Of a DNA stretch of 64,000 nucleotides, positions 1 through 7,326 are shown piece by piece (within the stretch, counting starts at the first letter, position 1; every line of letters starts with the position of its first letter). Under the pieces are notes generated by a model, which saw nothing but the letters and a program-made list of their open reading frames with translations, made no database searches and was not told the DNA's origin. The stretch comes from Streptomyces sp. MH60 (lineage in GTDB: Bacteria > Actinomycetota > Actinomycetes > Streptomycetales > Streptomycetaceae). Position numbers and translations under genes: made by a program. The stretch spans positions 24,792 through 88,791 of the forward strand of contig NZ_MULI01000024.1 in NCBI RefSeq assembly GCF_002939385.1, read 5' to 3'.

Positions 1-7
1 GCGGGAT

Positions 8-20
8 CTCGATCGCCGGG
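8..20. other. attL core
   Basis: The 13 bases ctcgatcgccggg recur at 59923-59935. Read on the minus strand, bases 1-20 continue the host reading frame as P-A-I-E-I-P, matching the conserved C-P-A-I-E end of CoA-binding proteins, so bases 1-7 are host DNA. Phage bases 32-44 (taactccccatgt) pair with 59908-59920 (acgtagggagtta) as a 13-bp inverted repeat with two mismatches. In the reconstructed attP the arms are 26 bp apart, giving a site of about 52 bp centred on the GG at 18-19. That is the usual size for a serine-integrase attP. Confidence 0.87.
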
Positions 21-85
21 GTGATGTGGGGTAACTCCCCATGTACTCTGGGCGGAGGGGAGGCACTAGTCATGGTAGGGGTGGC

Positions 86-1729
86 ATGGAGCGCGAAGAC
101 GCTGAAGAGCTGCGCGCACTCGGCTTCACAGACGAGGACTTGGCGGAGCTGGGGCTCGACAAGCCGGCGGTGGGTGAGCCGTCGGAGCTGGCTGACGTGT
201 ACCTGCGCCGGTCGAAGAAGCGCGAAGACCTGGCAACGCTCCGCGGGCACCTGCGGGACATCGTCAGGTACAACCGTGCGGAGGGACTCCAGATCCGTCA
301 CGTCTGGTTCGAGCAGCGCAGTGCAAGCAAGGCACACATCCGCCGGGACGAATTCGAGAACGCCAAAGCGGCCGTACTGGCTGGCCGCTCCAAGACGCTC
401 GAAGTCTGGAAGACGGACCGTCTTGACCGCCGGGGAATGGGGGAAGTCGGGGGACTGCTCGACGAATTGGACCGGCGCCGGGCGCGCCTCGTTTCGACAT
501 CGGAAGGGCTTGACAGTTCAAAGGGCGGGCGCATCGTATTCGCCATTCTCTCGGAGCGTGCCAGGGACGAGGCAAAGGACATCGCACTGCGAGTTCAGAT
601 CGGCCTCGACTCACACCGCATCCTGGGACGTGCGCCGGGCGGCAAGCCGCCTTTCGGTGTGAAGTTCGTGGGGGAAGGAAAGGTCGGACCGAACCCCGTC
701 GAATATCCCACGGCGCGAAAGATCGCGGAGGCGCTCCTAGCGGGAGATCCGGCAACGACTGTCGCCCATCGGCTGACGGCCGACGGCGAAAAGACTCGGA
801 CGGGCCGGCACTGGTCCGCCAACGCCATCAGCCGCATGGCTCAGTCGCCTCTGTGGGCGGGGCTCGTGCCGTACCGGGAGCGGAAGACAGACGAGTACGG
901 AAACCCCATCGACAAGTGGGGCTGGAAGGCCGAACCCCTCGTCGGTGCCGACGGGCATCCCGTCTCGTGCGGCACCGGAGTCGTCTCTCTGACGGAGTGG
1001 TACGCCATCCGCAGCTACTTCAGCAGCCGGACCGTGCGGGGCATCAAGGGGCGCCATGGCGTCAAGTCCCCGGGCAAGCTCCTCACGGGCATCATGCGCT
1101 GCCCGCACTGCAAGGTGGGCATGGTGTCAGGGGGAGACTCCTACCGGTGCCGGACGCGGATGGAGGGCGGTCCGGCGGCGTGCTTCGGGGTCCGGACGAA
1201 GGCGTCGCGCGTCGACGAGGCCATGGGGGAGTTCTGGGTGACCCACGTGTCCGCCCTGGACCCTGAGGACCCCGTTCTCCACGAGATCGCACAGCGCTGG
1301 TACGCCTACCAGGACCCGGAGAAGGAGGAGCGCAGGAAGCACGTGTCCGCGGCTCTGGACGACGCAGAGCGGCGCTCGTCAGAGCTGGACGACGCCTACT
1401 TCGTCCACGGACGGATGAAGGGCGACCGGTACGCGTCGCTGAGCAAGGCACTGGCGGAGCAACTGAGCGCGCTGAAGGCGGAGCTGACGGAGTTGCGACG
1501 TCAGACGGACCTGACCCCGCTCCTCGACGGCGTCCTCCTCGCGGAGGCGTGGCACGCGGCAACGCTGGGCGACAAGCGGATGTTGATCCGGTGCGCAGTC
1601 GACGAGATGGAGCTACTCCCGTCGACCGGGCAGGGCGACCGACGTCCGATCAGCGACCGACTGAAGATCAAATGGGTGTCCGTCGGGGCACCAGACGCGG
1701 AGGGGGAGCCGGAGGAGGGTAACAAGTAG
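86..1729 (+). CDS. int: Large serine integrase (phage site-specific recombinase)
   Basis: This enzyme catalyses attP x attB recombination through a covalent phosphoserine link. The N-terminal resolvase domain holds the nucleophile in Y-L-R-R-S-K-K (Ser43). Downstream come the arginine-rich V-W-K-T-D-R-L-D-R-R motif and a RARDEAKDIALR helix. A recombinase domain follows, then a zinc ribbon (MRCPHC, later C and C), then a long coiled coil near residues 410-480, the usual large-integrase order. At 547 residues it has normal length. I chose the ATG at 86 because AGGGG sits six bases upstream; an in-frame ATG at 41 would start inside attP. The gene abuts attL, and the attP dyad arm covers its leader, so integration may change its promoter context. 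Confidence 0.95.
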   Translation: MEREDAEELRALGFTDEDLAELGLDKPAVGEPSELADVYLRRSKKREDLATLRGHLRDIVRYNRAEGLQIRHVWFEQRSASKAHIRRDEFENAKAAVLAGRSKTLEVWKTDRLDRRGMGEVGGLLDELDRRRARLVSTSEGLDSSKGGRIVFAILSERARDEAKDIALRVQIGLDSHRILGRAPGGKPPFGVKFVGEGKVGPNPVEYPTARKIAEALLAGDPATTVAHRLTADGEKTRTGRHWSANAISRMAQSPLWAGLVPYRERKTDEYGNPIDKWGWKAEPLVGADGHPVSCGTGVVSLTEWYAIRSYFSSRTVRGIKGRHGVKSPGKLLTGIMRCPHCKVGMVSGGDSYRCRTRMEGGPAACFGVRTKASRVDEAMGEFWVTHVSALDPEDPVLHEIAQRWYAYQDPEKEERRKHVSAALDDAERRSSELDDAYFVHGRMKGDRYASLSKALAEQLSALKAELTELRRQTDLTPLLDGVLLAEAWHAATLGDKRMLIRCAVDEMELLPSTGQGDRRPISDRLKIKWVSVGAPDAEGEPEEGNK

Positions 1730-1737
1730 ATAACGCC

Positions 1738-1833
1738 CTGGCCCGTCGTCGCTCGCTCCATCGACGTCGGCGCACGCCTCGTCCTCCACAGGCTTCTGTG
1801 GATAACTGCGGACAGTTAGCGACGACGGGCCAG
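1738..1833. terminator. Long inverted repeat after the integrase
   Basis: A perfect 16-bp inverted repeat (1738-1753 with 1818-1833) encloses 64 bases. Inside lies a second hairpin, tccacag-gctt-ctgtgga (1785-1802). It starts 9 bases after the integrase stop. It could be a terminator or a structured 3' end; there is no T-tract. Confidence 0.5.
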
Positions 1834-1869
1834 ATGTCACCCTGGGTAGCTCTAGTGGTCAATCCAGGT

Positions 1870-1959
1870 GCCAAAGTGTCGAACTAACCGCCTTTTTCAT
1901 TTTCTCTCTATGCGCGTTAGAAGAAAATGAAAATAGGGGGTTAGTTTGCATGTTTGGCC
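1870..1959. repeat. AT-rich giant hairpin element, copy 1 (degenerate outer arms)
   Basis: The outer arms (gccaaagtgtcgaactaacc and a diverged complement near 1939-1959) enclose an AT-rich inner stem: tttttcattttctct pairs with agaagaaaatgaaaa around a tatgcgcgtt loop. The same layout recurs at 31433-31527. Base composition is strikingly AT-rich for this genome. Both copies lie shortly upstream of a bipartite AGCGTCACAT element. Function unknown. Confidence 0.7.
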
Positions 1960-2010
1960 AAGTCTGGCCACGGCGCCCGCGGAGGACGAGGCGGATCCCG
2001 TTCGACGTCC

Positions 2011-2042
2011 AGCGTCACATCTGGCCCCGATTACGACACAAC
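2011..2042 (+). promoter_or_regulatory. Bipartite element A, copy 1
   Basis: Box 1 AGCGTCACAT, 7-base spacer, box 2 CGATTACGACACAAC. One of five copies with fixed spacing, each in front of a transcription unit. No sigma-HrdB type -10 is conserved in the set. This copy ends about 20 bases before the endonuclease VII-like gene. Confidence 0.6.
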
Positions 2043-2062
2043 TCCTGTAGGAGGTGGTGTCG

Positions 2063-3079
2063 GTGTTCGGCACGGAGGACTGGACGGGGCGGCCGGTGTG
2101 CCGACAGGGAGAGTGCACGGAGCCAGCCGTGATCGCGGGGCAGTGGTGCCCCGGGCATGCTCTGGGACGTCTGCGACGGGACCTGGAGCGGCCCGAACCG
2201 AAGACGACGTTCAAGCGGGGCGCCACTGCACGCGTGTGCGCAGCCGGCCACGGGTGTCAGTACCCGGCGGTCGGCTCGTCGGGGCTCTGCGGGCGCCACG
2301 AGCGTCAGATGGAGCGGTGGGGGAGGACGACGCCGATTGCCCAGCGACGTCCCCGGGGTGCGGCACTGCTCCGGGATGCTCAGGGGCGGAAGCAGTGTTC
2401 TGTGTGCCTGACGTGGCAGGAACTTGGCGCATACGCGGCGTCGCCTGTCCAGGCTGACGGCCTACAGCCCCGCTGCAAGGGCTGTGTGCGCTTCGCGACG
2501 TACCACGTGACCCCAGAGCGCTATGCGGCGCTGGTGGAGGCTCAGGGAGGCGTGTGCGGCCTCTGTGGGCAGCGCGACTCGTCAGGACGAGACCTGACTG
2601 TCGATCATGATCACCGGTGCTGTCCGGTGCCTCGCTCCTGCGGCAGGTGTGTTCGCGGGCTGCTGTGCAACCGGTGCAACGTTGGCCTTGGACGGTTTCA
2701 GGACTCGCCCGAGATGTTGCGTGCGGCTGCGGCTTACCTGACGTTCTGGAGCGCGCAGCCTCCGCGACGTGTGCCGGCGGAGCCTCCCAAACCCAGGGGG
2801 CGCAGGTGGCCGAAGTTCCGACTCACCGACGAGGAGTACGCGCGGACGGTGGCGGCACAGGGAGGATCGTGCGCAGTGTGCCGCAGGGAGCCGGGGCGAC
2901 GGTCGCTGTCGGTCGACCACGATCACCGATGCTGCGCCACGACACCAGCCTGCGGGACGTGTGTCCGCGGGCTTCTGTGCACGAGCTGCAACACGGGTCT
3001 GTCCCACTTCAACGAGGACGCAGAGCTGATCATTCGGACGGCGGAGTACGTGGAGGCGCACATGATCGTTTGTACTTGA
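2063..3079 (+). CDS. Tandem-domain recombination endonuclease VII-like protein
   Basis: The protein has 338 residues with two copies of an HNH/endonuclease VII zinc module. Each copy has the D-H-D-H-R-C-C signature, a cysteine-rich knuckle and R-G-L-L-C-x-x-C-N (the first near residues 175-215, the second near 275-315). The N-terminus adds C-x-E-x-A and G-L-C-G-R-H zinc-knuckle segments. Family members cut branched DNA or serve as phage HNH nucleases. AGGAGG at 2049-2054 favours the GTG at 2063 over in-frame GTGs at 2054 and 2057. Both catalytic signatures look intact, so this is a tandem duplication rather than a decayed fusion. The actual substrate is not known. Confidence 0.8.
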   Translation: MFGTEDWTGRPVCRQGECTEPAVIAGQWCPGHALGRLRRDLERPEPKTTFKRGATARVCAAGHGCQYPAVGSSGLCGRHERQMERWGRTTPIAQRRPRGAALLRDAQGRKQCSVCLTWQELGAYAASPVQADGLQPRCKGCVRFATYHVTPERYAALVEAQGGVCGLCGQRDSSGRDLTVDHDHRCCPVPRSCGRCVRGLLCNRCNVGLGRFQDSPEMLRAAAAYLTFWSAQPPRRVPAEPPKPRGRRWPKFRLTDEEYARTVAAQGGSCAVCRREPGRRSLSVDHDHRCCATTPACGTCVRGLLCTSCNTGLSHFNEDAELIIRTAEYVEAHMIVCT

Positions 3080-3287
3080 TCCAAACAGGAAGTCATACGA
3101 CATAACAAGGGTAGACAGGTAGTTAGGCGAGCCGTAGCGAATGGCGTGCGGCCCCGACTCCTGTCCTGACGGCCGGCACCGCTCCCAGTAGCTCCGTGGC
3201 ACTCTCCTCCCACGTCGCAGCCTGGTTGCAGCGGTCCGGCCGTCCTAGGGTTCCCGTCGACGCCCAGGGGGCGGACGGCGGGGAGGT
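3076..3287 (+). promoter_or_regulatory. Leader region before the tRNA-like block
   Basis: No gene is seen here. TTGATC (3076-3081), 17 bases and GACATA (3099-3104) could be a promoter for the tRNA-like block. It overlaps CGACATAAC (3098-3106), the half-site that recurs in the other regulatory elements of this prophage, but box 1 of element A is missing. The rest shows nothing recognisable. Confidence 0.3.
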
Positions 3288-3391
3288 GGTCGCGTGCTCC
3301 GAGAGGCCGAAGGAGTGACACTGCCAAGATCCTTACCCGTCCGGCAGTTGGGCGAAGGGTGGGACCGCGGGTTCAAATCCCGTCGCGACTA
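3288..3391 (+). tRNA. tRNA-Ser-like sequence with an abnormal anticodon arm
   Basis: A 7-bp acceptor (GGTCGCG with CGCGACT), a D-arm typical of serine tRNAs (CTCC, GAGAGGCCGAA, GGAG) and a clean T-arm (GCGGG TTCAAAT CCCGT) are all present. The middle is wrong: the only stem there, ACTGCC/GGCAGT (3319-3324 with 3342-3347), closes a 17-base loop. I cannot assign an anticodon, and no variable stem is clear. It is either a remnant, an intron-bearing or edited tRNA, or a tRNA mimic. Confidence 0.35.
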
Positions 3392-3600
3392 CGACGCACG
3401 CCAGGGCTCCGGCCGGAGTCACCAGCGTGCTTAACCCGTGACGTTGAGACGTGCTAGCCACACGCCGGCTCGCGGGGGATTCTTGCTGTACCCGGACGGA
3501 CGCTTCGTCAGCGACCCTTGTCCCGGGACAGAGGACGCGGCGGGGTGACACCCACTGCAACGCGCGGCGTCCACCGACGAGCCGGAGCCATGCGCAGGTT

Positions 3601-3675
3601 TGCGCGGTAGCTCAATCAGGCAGAGCGCCGGGGCTGTGTCTCCGGTGGGTGCGGGTTCAAATCCCGTCCGCGACG
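3601..3675 (+). tRNA. tRNA-His-like sequence (GTG?), partly mismatched
   Basis: The D-arm GCTC-AATCAGGCA-GAGC and T-arm GCGGG-TTCAAAT-CCCGT are good. The acceptor pairs over five bases (CGCGG with CCGCG), but the two terminal pairs fail. The anticodon loop CTGTGTC would place GTG (His) on a stem with a G-G mismatch, and T at position 37 is unusual. Degenerate or edited; a functional tRNA is doubtful. Confidence 0.35.
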
Positions 3676-3766
3676 GCTCGTCACAGACTTCCCTCCGCAC
3701 GGAACTCAGGGCGTGGAGGACGAGGAACAACCACATAAGCAGGCGCCGGGTAGCTCCCAGCGCCTA

Positions 3767-3804
3767 GAGCAGCCCCACGGTCCCCCTGAGCCGTGGGGCT
3801 GCTC
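3767..3804 (+). terminator. Strong hairpin after the tRNA-like block
   Basis: A perfect 14-bp stem, GAGCAGCCCCACGG with CCGTGGGGCTGCTC, has a 10-base loop. It ends the tRNA-like transcription unit 22 bases before the next gene. Confidence 0.8.
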
Positions 3805-3826
3805 GTCGTTTCCAGGGGTGGATGAC

Positions 3827-4360
3827 GTGAGTGACTCGCGAGAGTGCTCGTTCGACGGCTGCGGTAGACCACTCAGAGCGCGCGGGCTGTGCAGTAGCCA
3901 CTACCGTCACCAAGCGGCCGGGAGAGCACTGATGGTCATCCGTGAGCAGCGCGGACCACGGTTCCGCGACGAGCAGGGCCGCAAACAGTGCCGGGGCTGT
4001 GGCCAGTGGCTCCAGGAGGGCGCATTTACCCTCAACAGGAGCACGGCCGACGGACGCCAATCGCACTGTCCGCGGTGCGTGCGTAACCGTCGGCTGTGGT
4101 ACCGATACGGCATTACTGGCGCTCAGTACGATGATTTGTTGGCGGAGCAGGGTGGCGTGTGTGCCATCTGCAAGGCTACGAACCCGGGAGGGAAGGAGCT
4201 AGCTGTCGACCATGACCACGCTTGCTGTCCCGAGCGGTCGAAGAGCTGTGGTGAGTGCGTGCGTGGACTGCTGTGCGACCTGTGCAATGTCGGCATTGGC
4301 AGTCTTCGGGACGACACCGAAATCCTTCGAGCAGCCGTCGAGTACCTAACGGCTGCGTAG
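3827..4360 (+). CDS. Endonuclease VII / HNH-family protein, single domain
   Basis: The 177-residue protein is a paralogue of 2063-3079 with one nuclease module: A-V-D-H-D-H-A-C-C, then C-V-R-G-L-L-C-D-L-C-N near its C-terminus. Two N-terminal zinc knuckles (C-S-F-D-G-C, later C-S-S-H-Y) and a C-R-G-C / C-P-R-C ribbon precede it. I chose the GTG at 3827 because AGGGG lies nine bases upstream; the longer in-frame extension back to 3713 would run through the terminator hairpin. The gene converges with the minus-strand lipoprotein across a shared terminator. Confidence 0.75.
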   Translation: MSDSRECSFDGCGRPLRARGLCSSHYRHQAAGRALMVIREQRGPRFRDEQGRKQCRGCGQWLQEGAFTLNRSTADGRQSHCPRCVRNRRLWYRYGITGAQYDDLLAEQGGVCAICKATNPGGKELAVDHDHACCPERSKSCGECVRGLLCDLCNVGIGSLRDDTEILRAAVEYLTAA

Positions 4361-4373
4361 CAACCCCAGCGAC

Positions 4374-4408
4374 GCCCCGCCCCGGAGGACCTAACCCGGG
4401 AGCGGGGC
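4374..4408. terminator. Bidirectional terminator between convergent genes
   Basis: GCCCCGC (4374-4380) pairs with GCGGGGC (4402-4408), with a further CCGG/CCGG inside. It lies between the endonuclease VII-like gene (plus) and the lipoprotein gene (minus). Confidence 0.75.
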
Positions 4409-4417
4409 TGACGTGTT

Positions 4418-5041
4418 TCAGGACTGCGGCAACTCGACAGAGAAGGCTGGCTTGTCGGCCCACGGGTCGTCGGAGCCGACGTAGCTCACCGTGCCGCCTT
4501 TCCTAACGATGTCCAGCACGAGCGTTCCGGTGACTGACTGGCCCGGCTTGTACGTGGTGTCGAGATCGGGCCCCTCACCTACGCCCGCAAGCGACGACGC
4601 GTCCTGAGTGGCTGTCTGGTCGTCCTCCCAGCGCATCATCCCGTACGACGCGAACCGGCCTGGCGCGTCGCCGATGTTCTTTAGTGTGAGCGTCAGCTCG
4701 ACGTACTGACCGTTGTCTGGCTCCCCATAGATCGGGGTCTGGTCGGCGTACTTCGCGCTGACGGCCGTGACCGACATCTTCGACGTCGCCTTGTACGTCC
4801 CGTTGTCATCGACCTCCCCCGTCTCGAACTCCCCCGACTCCCCGATTTTCAGAACCGGGGCGGAGGGTGCGGAAGACGAAGGCGCCTGCGACGGCAAGTC
4901 CGCGGGGTCGATCGGGACTTCCGACGCCGGATCTTGCTTTGGAGCGGCATCGTCGGACCCGCCCTCGTCAGAACACCCCGCCACCAGAACGGCTAGCAGT
5001 GCGACGGCCGGCACCACGGCATGGCGAATGTAGGCGCGCAT
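4418..5041 (-). CDS. Secreted lipoprotein (DUF4352-like fold), candidate superinfection exclusion factor
   Basis: A 207-residue protein starts M-R-A-Y-I-R and has a hydrophobic signal segment ending in the lipobox L-V-A-G-C, so it should be lipidated and exposed outside the membrane. A Ser/Pro/Ala-rich linker leads to a C-terminal beta-rich domain with Y-V-E-L-T-L-T-L-K-N-I-G-D, the pattern of immunoglobulin-like DUF4352 lipoproteins. It is the only minus-strand gene in the left 57 kb, and it sits between the integrase block and the packaging genes. That position and orientation suggest expression in the lysogen. Prophage lipoproteins are known to block superinfecting DNA entry; assigning that role here is inference. 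Confidence 0.75.
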   Translation of the reverse strand: MRAYIRHAVVPAVALLAVLVAGCSDEGGSDDAAPKQDPASEVPIDPADLPSQAPSSSAPSAPVLKIGESGEFETGEVDDNGTYKATSKMSVTAVSAKYADQTPIYGEPDNGQYVELTLTLKNIGDAPGRFASYGMMRWEDDQTATQDASSLAGVGEGPDLDTTYKPGQSVTGTLVLDIVRKGGTVSYVGSDDPWADKPAFSVELPQS

Positions 5042-5125
5042 AGCGCATCCCCCCATTACTCAGTGGCCCTCCCTGGCCACACGGAGCCCACAGCGTAAGG
5101 CATGGGTGCAGGCCGAGGAGGCGCA

Positions 5126-5431
5126 ATGGCGTGGGCAGGAAGTACACGTAAGGCCCGCCTTCCGAGGAACTGGGCCGCACTGCGACGCCGTGTCCTGCGC
5201 AGGGACAAGGGCCTGTGTCAGATGCCCTTCTCTGACGGGCGCCTGTGTGGGGCTGAGGCCACAGACGTAGACCACATAGTCCCTGGTGATGACCACAGCA
5301 TGGCCAACCTACGGGCCCTGTGCACGTGGTGCCACGCACGTAAGAGTGCCAGTGAAGGCGGCACCGCAGCAGCCCTTACACGCGTGCGCATAGACCGGCC
5401 CAAGCCCACACACCCAGCCCTGGAGGACTAG
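5126..5431 (+). CDS. HNH endonuclease (packaging-associated)
   Basis: The 101-residue protein has the HNH core D-V-D-H-I-V-P-G-D-D-H, then N-L-R-A-L-C-T-W-C-H-A-R-K, with a first metal-binding cysteine pair in the C-Q-M-P-F segment. GAGGAGG precedes the ATG at 5126. Many long-tailed phages carry an HNH next to terminase that helps the large subunit cut cos or pac DNA, and the location here fits. A role in terminal cleavage is inferred from position only. Confidence 0.85.
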   Translation: MAWAGSTRKARLPRNWAALRRRVLRRDKGLCQMPFSDGRLCGAEATDVDHIVPGDDHSMANLRALCTWCHARKSASEGGTAAALTRVRIDRPKPTHPALED

Positions 5432-5433
5432 GC

Positions 5434-5685
5434 ATGGCAGGTGCACACGTGGTGCTGGAGGAGGCAGACGACACGGGCGAGCAAGGCGTCAGCATCACAC
5501 GAGTGATCATCAATGGTGTTGATGTTGGAAGACTTGCAAAGACACCAAAGATCAACGTTGGAACTGATCGACGTTGCACGACGGTCACGCTCACGCTCGT
5601 GCCCAGCCGCCTGGAGATCAGAGGCGAGCACGCTGACGGTGATCGTCGAGAGCCCCGGGCCGGCTTCGGTTCGAAGATCGACTAG
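5434..5685 (+). CDS. Small protein of unknown function
   Basis: The 83-residue product begins 3 bases after the HNH stop, with GGAGG eight bases upstream, so the two genes are probably co-transcribed. It is beta-rich with I-I-N-G-V-D-V-G and V-T-L-T-L-V-P-S-R-L-E-I. I do not recognise the family. Confidence 0.6.
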   Translation: MAGAHVVLEEADDTGEQGVSITRVIINGVDVGRLAKTPKINVGTDRRCTTVTLTLVPSRLEIRGEHADGDRREPRAGFGSKID

Positions 5686-5689
5686 CCCC

Positions 5690-5710
5690 TACCCCAGGGG
5701 GGTATACCCC
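5690..5710. promoter_or_regulatory. GC palindrome resembling a CsoR-type operator
   Basis: TACCCCAGGGGGGTATA (5690-5706) runs into the perfect palindrome GGGGTATACCCC (5699-5710). Actinobacterial copper-sensor (CsoR) operators have a similar TATACCCC...GGGGTA form. It could equally be a hairpin ending the HNH unit. The rest of the 5711-5904 gap shows nothing I can name; a cos site could lie here but I cannot point to it. Confidence 0.3.
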
Positions 5711-5904
5711 TCCGGGCCGCCTTGCTCACCGTTAAGGTGCTGGGTCTCGCGGTCTGTACGGGTCTGGGGGATGTGGGCGAGGCGTCCACAGGCGCCCTGT
5801 GGAGGGCCGTGCGCCGGCCTCCTGGACTGATCCGGACCCCGAAACGGCAGGCGGGCATACAGCGCCTCAGTCATTCAGTGGATTACAAAGCCCCTGCTCA
5901 GAGC

Positions 5905-5934
5905 TTGTTTTACCGTTACCGGCCGCACTAGAAT
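5905..5934 (+). promoter_or_regulatory. Vegetative-type promoter for a leaderless mRNA
   Basis: TTGTTT (5905-5910), an 18-base spacer and TAGAAT (5929-5934). The start point would fall at about 5941-5942, on the ATG of the primase-polymerase gene, which has no Shine-Dalgarno sequence. The transcript is therefore probably leaderless. Confidence 0.7.
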
Positions 5935-5941
5935 GGCACCC

Positions 5942-6544
5942 ATGAACACACGGAAGTGCGAGCGTTGCTCGGAGCATCTCGGCGCGAGGCACTCGCACCG
6001 GGCGCGCTTCTGCTCGACTCGTTGCCGTGTCGCTGCGCACCGCGCGGCGAAGAACGACGCCACTCCACGAGAGCTGACGACCCGCGACAGGTGGGTCCGA
6101 CGCTCCGCGGCGAAGGTCCCGCTGACGTCGGCTGGCATGGCTGCGTCCTCGACGGACCCGACGACCTGGAGCACGTACAAGGACGCCACCGCCTCGACGG
6201 TCGGCGTCGGTCTGGGCTTCGTCCTCTCCGACGAGGACGACGTCATGTGCCTGGACCTGGACCACTGCATGAACCCGCTCACCGGGCAACTCGCCCCGTG
6301 GGCCTCCGCCATCCTCCGCGACGCGGGAGCCACCTACGTAGAGGTTTCCCCGTCCGGCGATGGCCTGCACATCTGGGGCCGCGCCTACGTCCGACAGGGA
6401 CGGCGTATCCGACGCCCCGACGGTACGGCCGTGGAGATCTACGGCACGGGCCGGTACATCGCAATGACGGGGCGCCGACATGGCTCCTCCCCGTCCATCC
6501 TCGCGGACCTCTCCGCGGTGGTTGCCAAGCTGACGGCTCGCTAG
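5942..6544 (+). CDS. Stand-alone primase-polymerase (bifunctional prim/pol domain) with N-terminal zinc finger
   Basis: The 200-residue protein opens with a zinc motif (C-x-x-C, then C-S-x-x-C-R) and continues as a prim-pol domain of the NrS-1 / archaeo-eukaryotic primase type. Visible motifs are the acidic L-D-L-D-H-C, the V-E-V-S-P-S-G-D-G-L-H-I-W core and the late Y-G-T-G-R-Y-I-A-M-T-G strand. Such domains synthesise primers or bypass lesions. The usual helicase half is missing, and a complete primase-helicase is encoded separately at 44914. It heads the terminase operon rather than the replication block. I chose the ATG at 5942 because it coincides with the predicted transcription start. 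Confidence 0.75.
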   Translation: MNTRKCERCSEHLGARHSHRARFCSTRCRVAAHRAAKNDATPRELTTRDRWVRRSAAKVPLTSAGMAASSTDPTTWSTYKDATASTVGVGLGFVLSDEDDVMCLDLDHCMNPLTGQLAPWASAILRDAGATYVEVSPSGDGLHIWGRAYVRQGRRIRRPDGTAVEIYGTGRYIAMTGRRHGSSPSILADLSAVVAKLTAR

Positions 6545-6591
6545 CTCCCGACAGGGGACGGCACGGCCGTTCTTACCCGGGAGGTACTCGA

Positions 6592-6852
6592 ATGACGACC
6601 GACCTTTCCTTCGGCTCGTCGCTAGACGGTTTCGCTGCCCGTAGGCGGGCAGCCGCAGGTAGCGTTCGTCGTGCTCGCGAGATCGAAGGCAAGCGGTACG
6701 ACGTAGAGGACGCTGAAGACTTTCACGACGATCTGCGCACGTCGTTCGACGCGGCCCTTCGCAACGCGCTGAAGACTCCGGGCATGGCTGTTGCGCACTT
6801 CGGGTGCGCCACATGCGCCACGATCGTGCTGACGCAGCGGAGTACCTTCTGA
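6592..6852 (+). CDS. Small hypothetical protein upstream of terminase
   Basis: The 86-residue product follows a GGGAGG site. It is charged and helical in the N-terminal half, with a C-terminal C-A-T-C pair. Its stop overlaps the next start (TGATG), so it is translationally coupled to the small terminase gene. I cannot assign a family. Confidence 0.65.
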   Translation: MTTDLSFGSSLDGFAARRRAAAGSVRRAREIEGKRYDVEDAEDFHDDLRTSFDAALRNALKTPGMAVAHFGCATCATIVLTQRSTF

Positions 6853-7316
6853 TGGCCGGCCGCGGACCAGCCCCCAAGGACCCGTCGAAGCGCCGCAGAC
6901 GCAATGCCACGGAACCGGAGACGGTCGTCACCGCTGACGACGAACTCCGCGGTCCCGACCTCCCTGACGGCGTTCTGGGCGTCGACGAGAAGACTGGCGA
7001 AGTCGTCGAGTGGCACCCGCGCACTCAGGCGTGGTGGGAGTCCTGGCGCACGTCGCCCATGGCTCAGACCTTCGTCGACACCGACTGGGACTTCCTCATC
7101 GACACCGCCCTGATGCACCACACGATGTGGGCCAAGGGGCGCTGGGAGTTCGCCTCTGAAGTGCGCCTCAGAGCGGCCAAGTTCGGCGCTACGCCGGAGG
7201 ACCGGGCGAGATTGAAGCTGAAGGTCGACAACCCCACCGCAGGCCCCCAGAAGCCCGCACAGCGCCCTGACGGAGTGACGGACATCAACTCCCGTCGCGC
7301 CCGCCTGACCGGTTAG
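6852..7316 (+). CDS. Terminase small subunit
   Basis: The 154-residue protein begins M-A-G-R-G-P-A-P-K-D-P-S-K-R-R-R-R-N, the basic N-terminus typical of actinophage small terminases (phage terminase small subunit, P27-like). The middle contains a W-H-P-R-T-Q-A-W-W-E-S-W segment, and the C-terminus is a basic tail. It binds the packaging start site and loads the large subunit. It directly precedes the large terminase gene and overlaps its upstream neighbour by 1 base. Confidence 0.8.
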   Translation: MAGRGPAPKDPSKRRRRNATEPETVVTADDELRGPDLPDGVLGVDEKTGEVVEWHPRTQAWWESWRTSPMAQTFVDTDWDFLIDTALMHHTMWAKGRWEFASEVRLRAAKFGATPEDRARLKLKVDNPTAGPQKPAQRPDGVTDINSRRARLTG

Positions 7317-7326
7317 GAGACCGCGA

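Noticed and set aside
1092..1562. Minus-strand Arg/Pro-rich frame inside the integrase
   Set aside because: Shadow of the coiled-coil coding region, with no ribosome-binding site.
3333..3736. Minus-strand frames containing a T-G-F-E-P-A string near 3350-3680
   Set aside because: That string is what the antisense of a tRNA T-arm encodes, and no gene is supported there.
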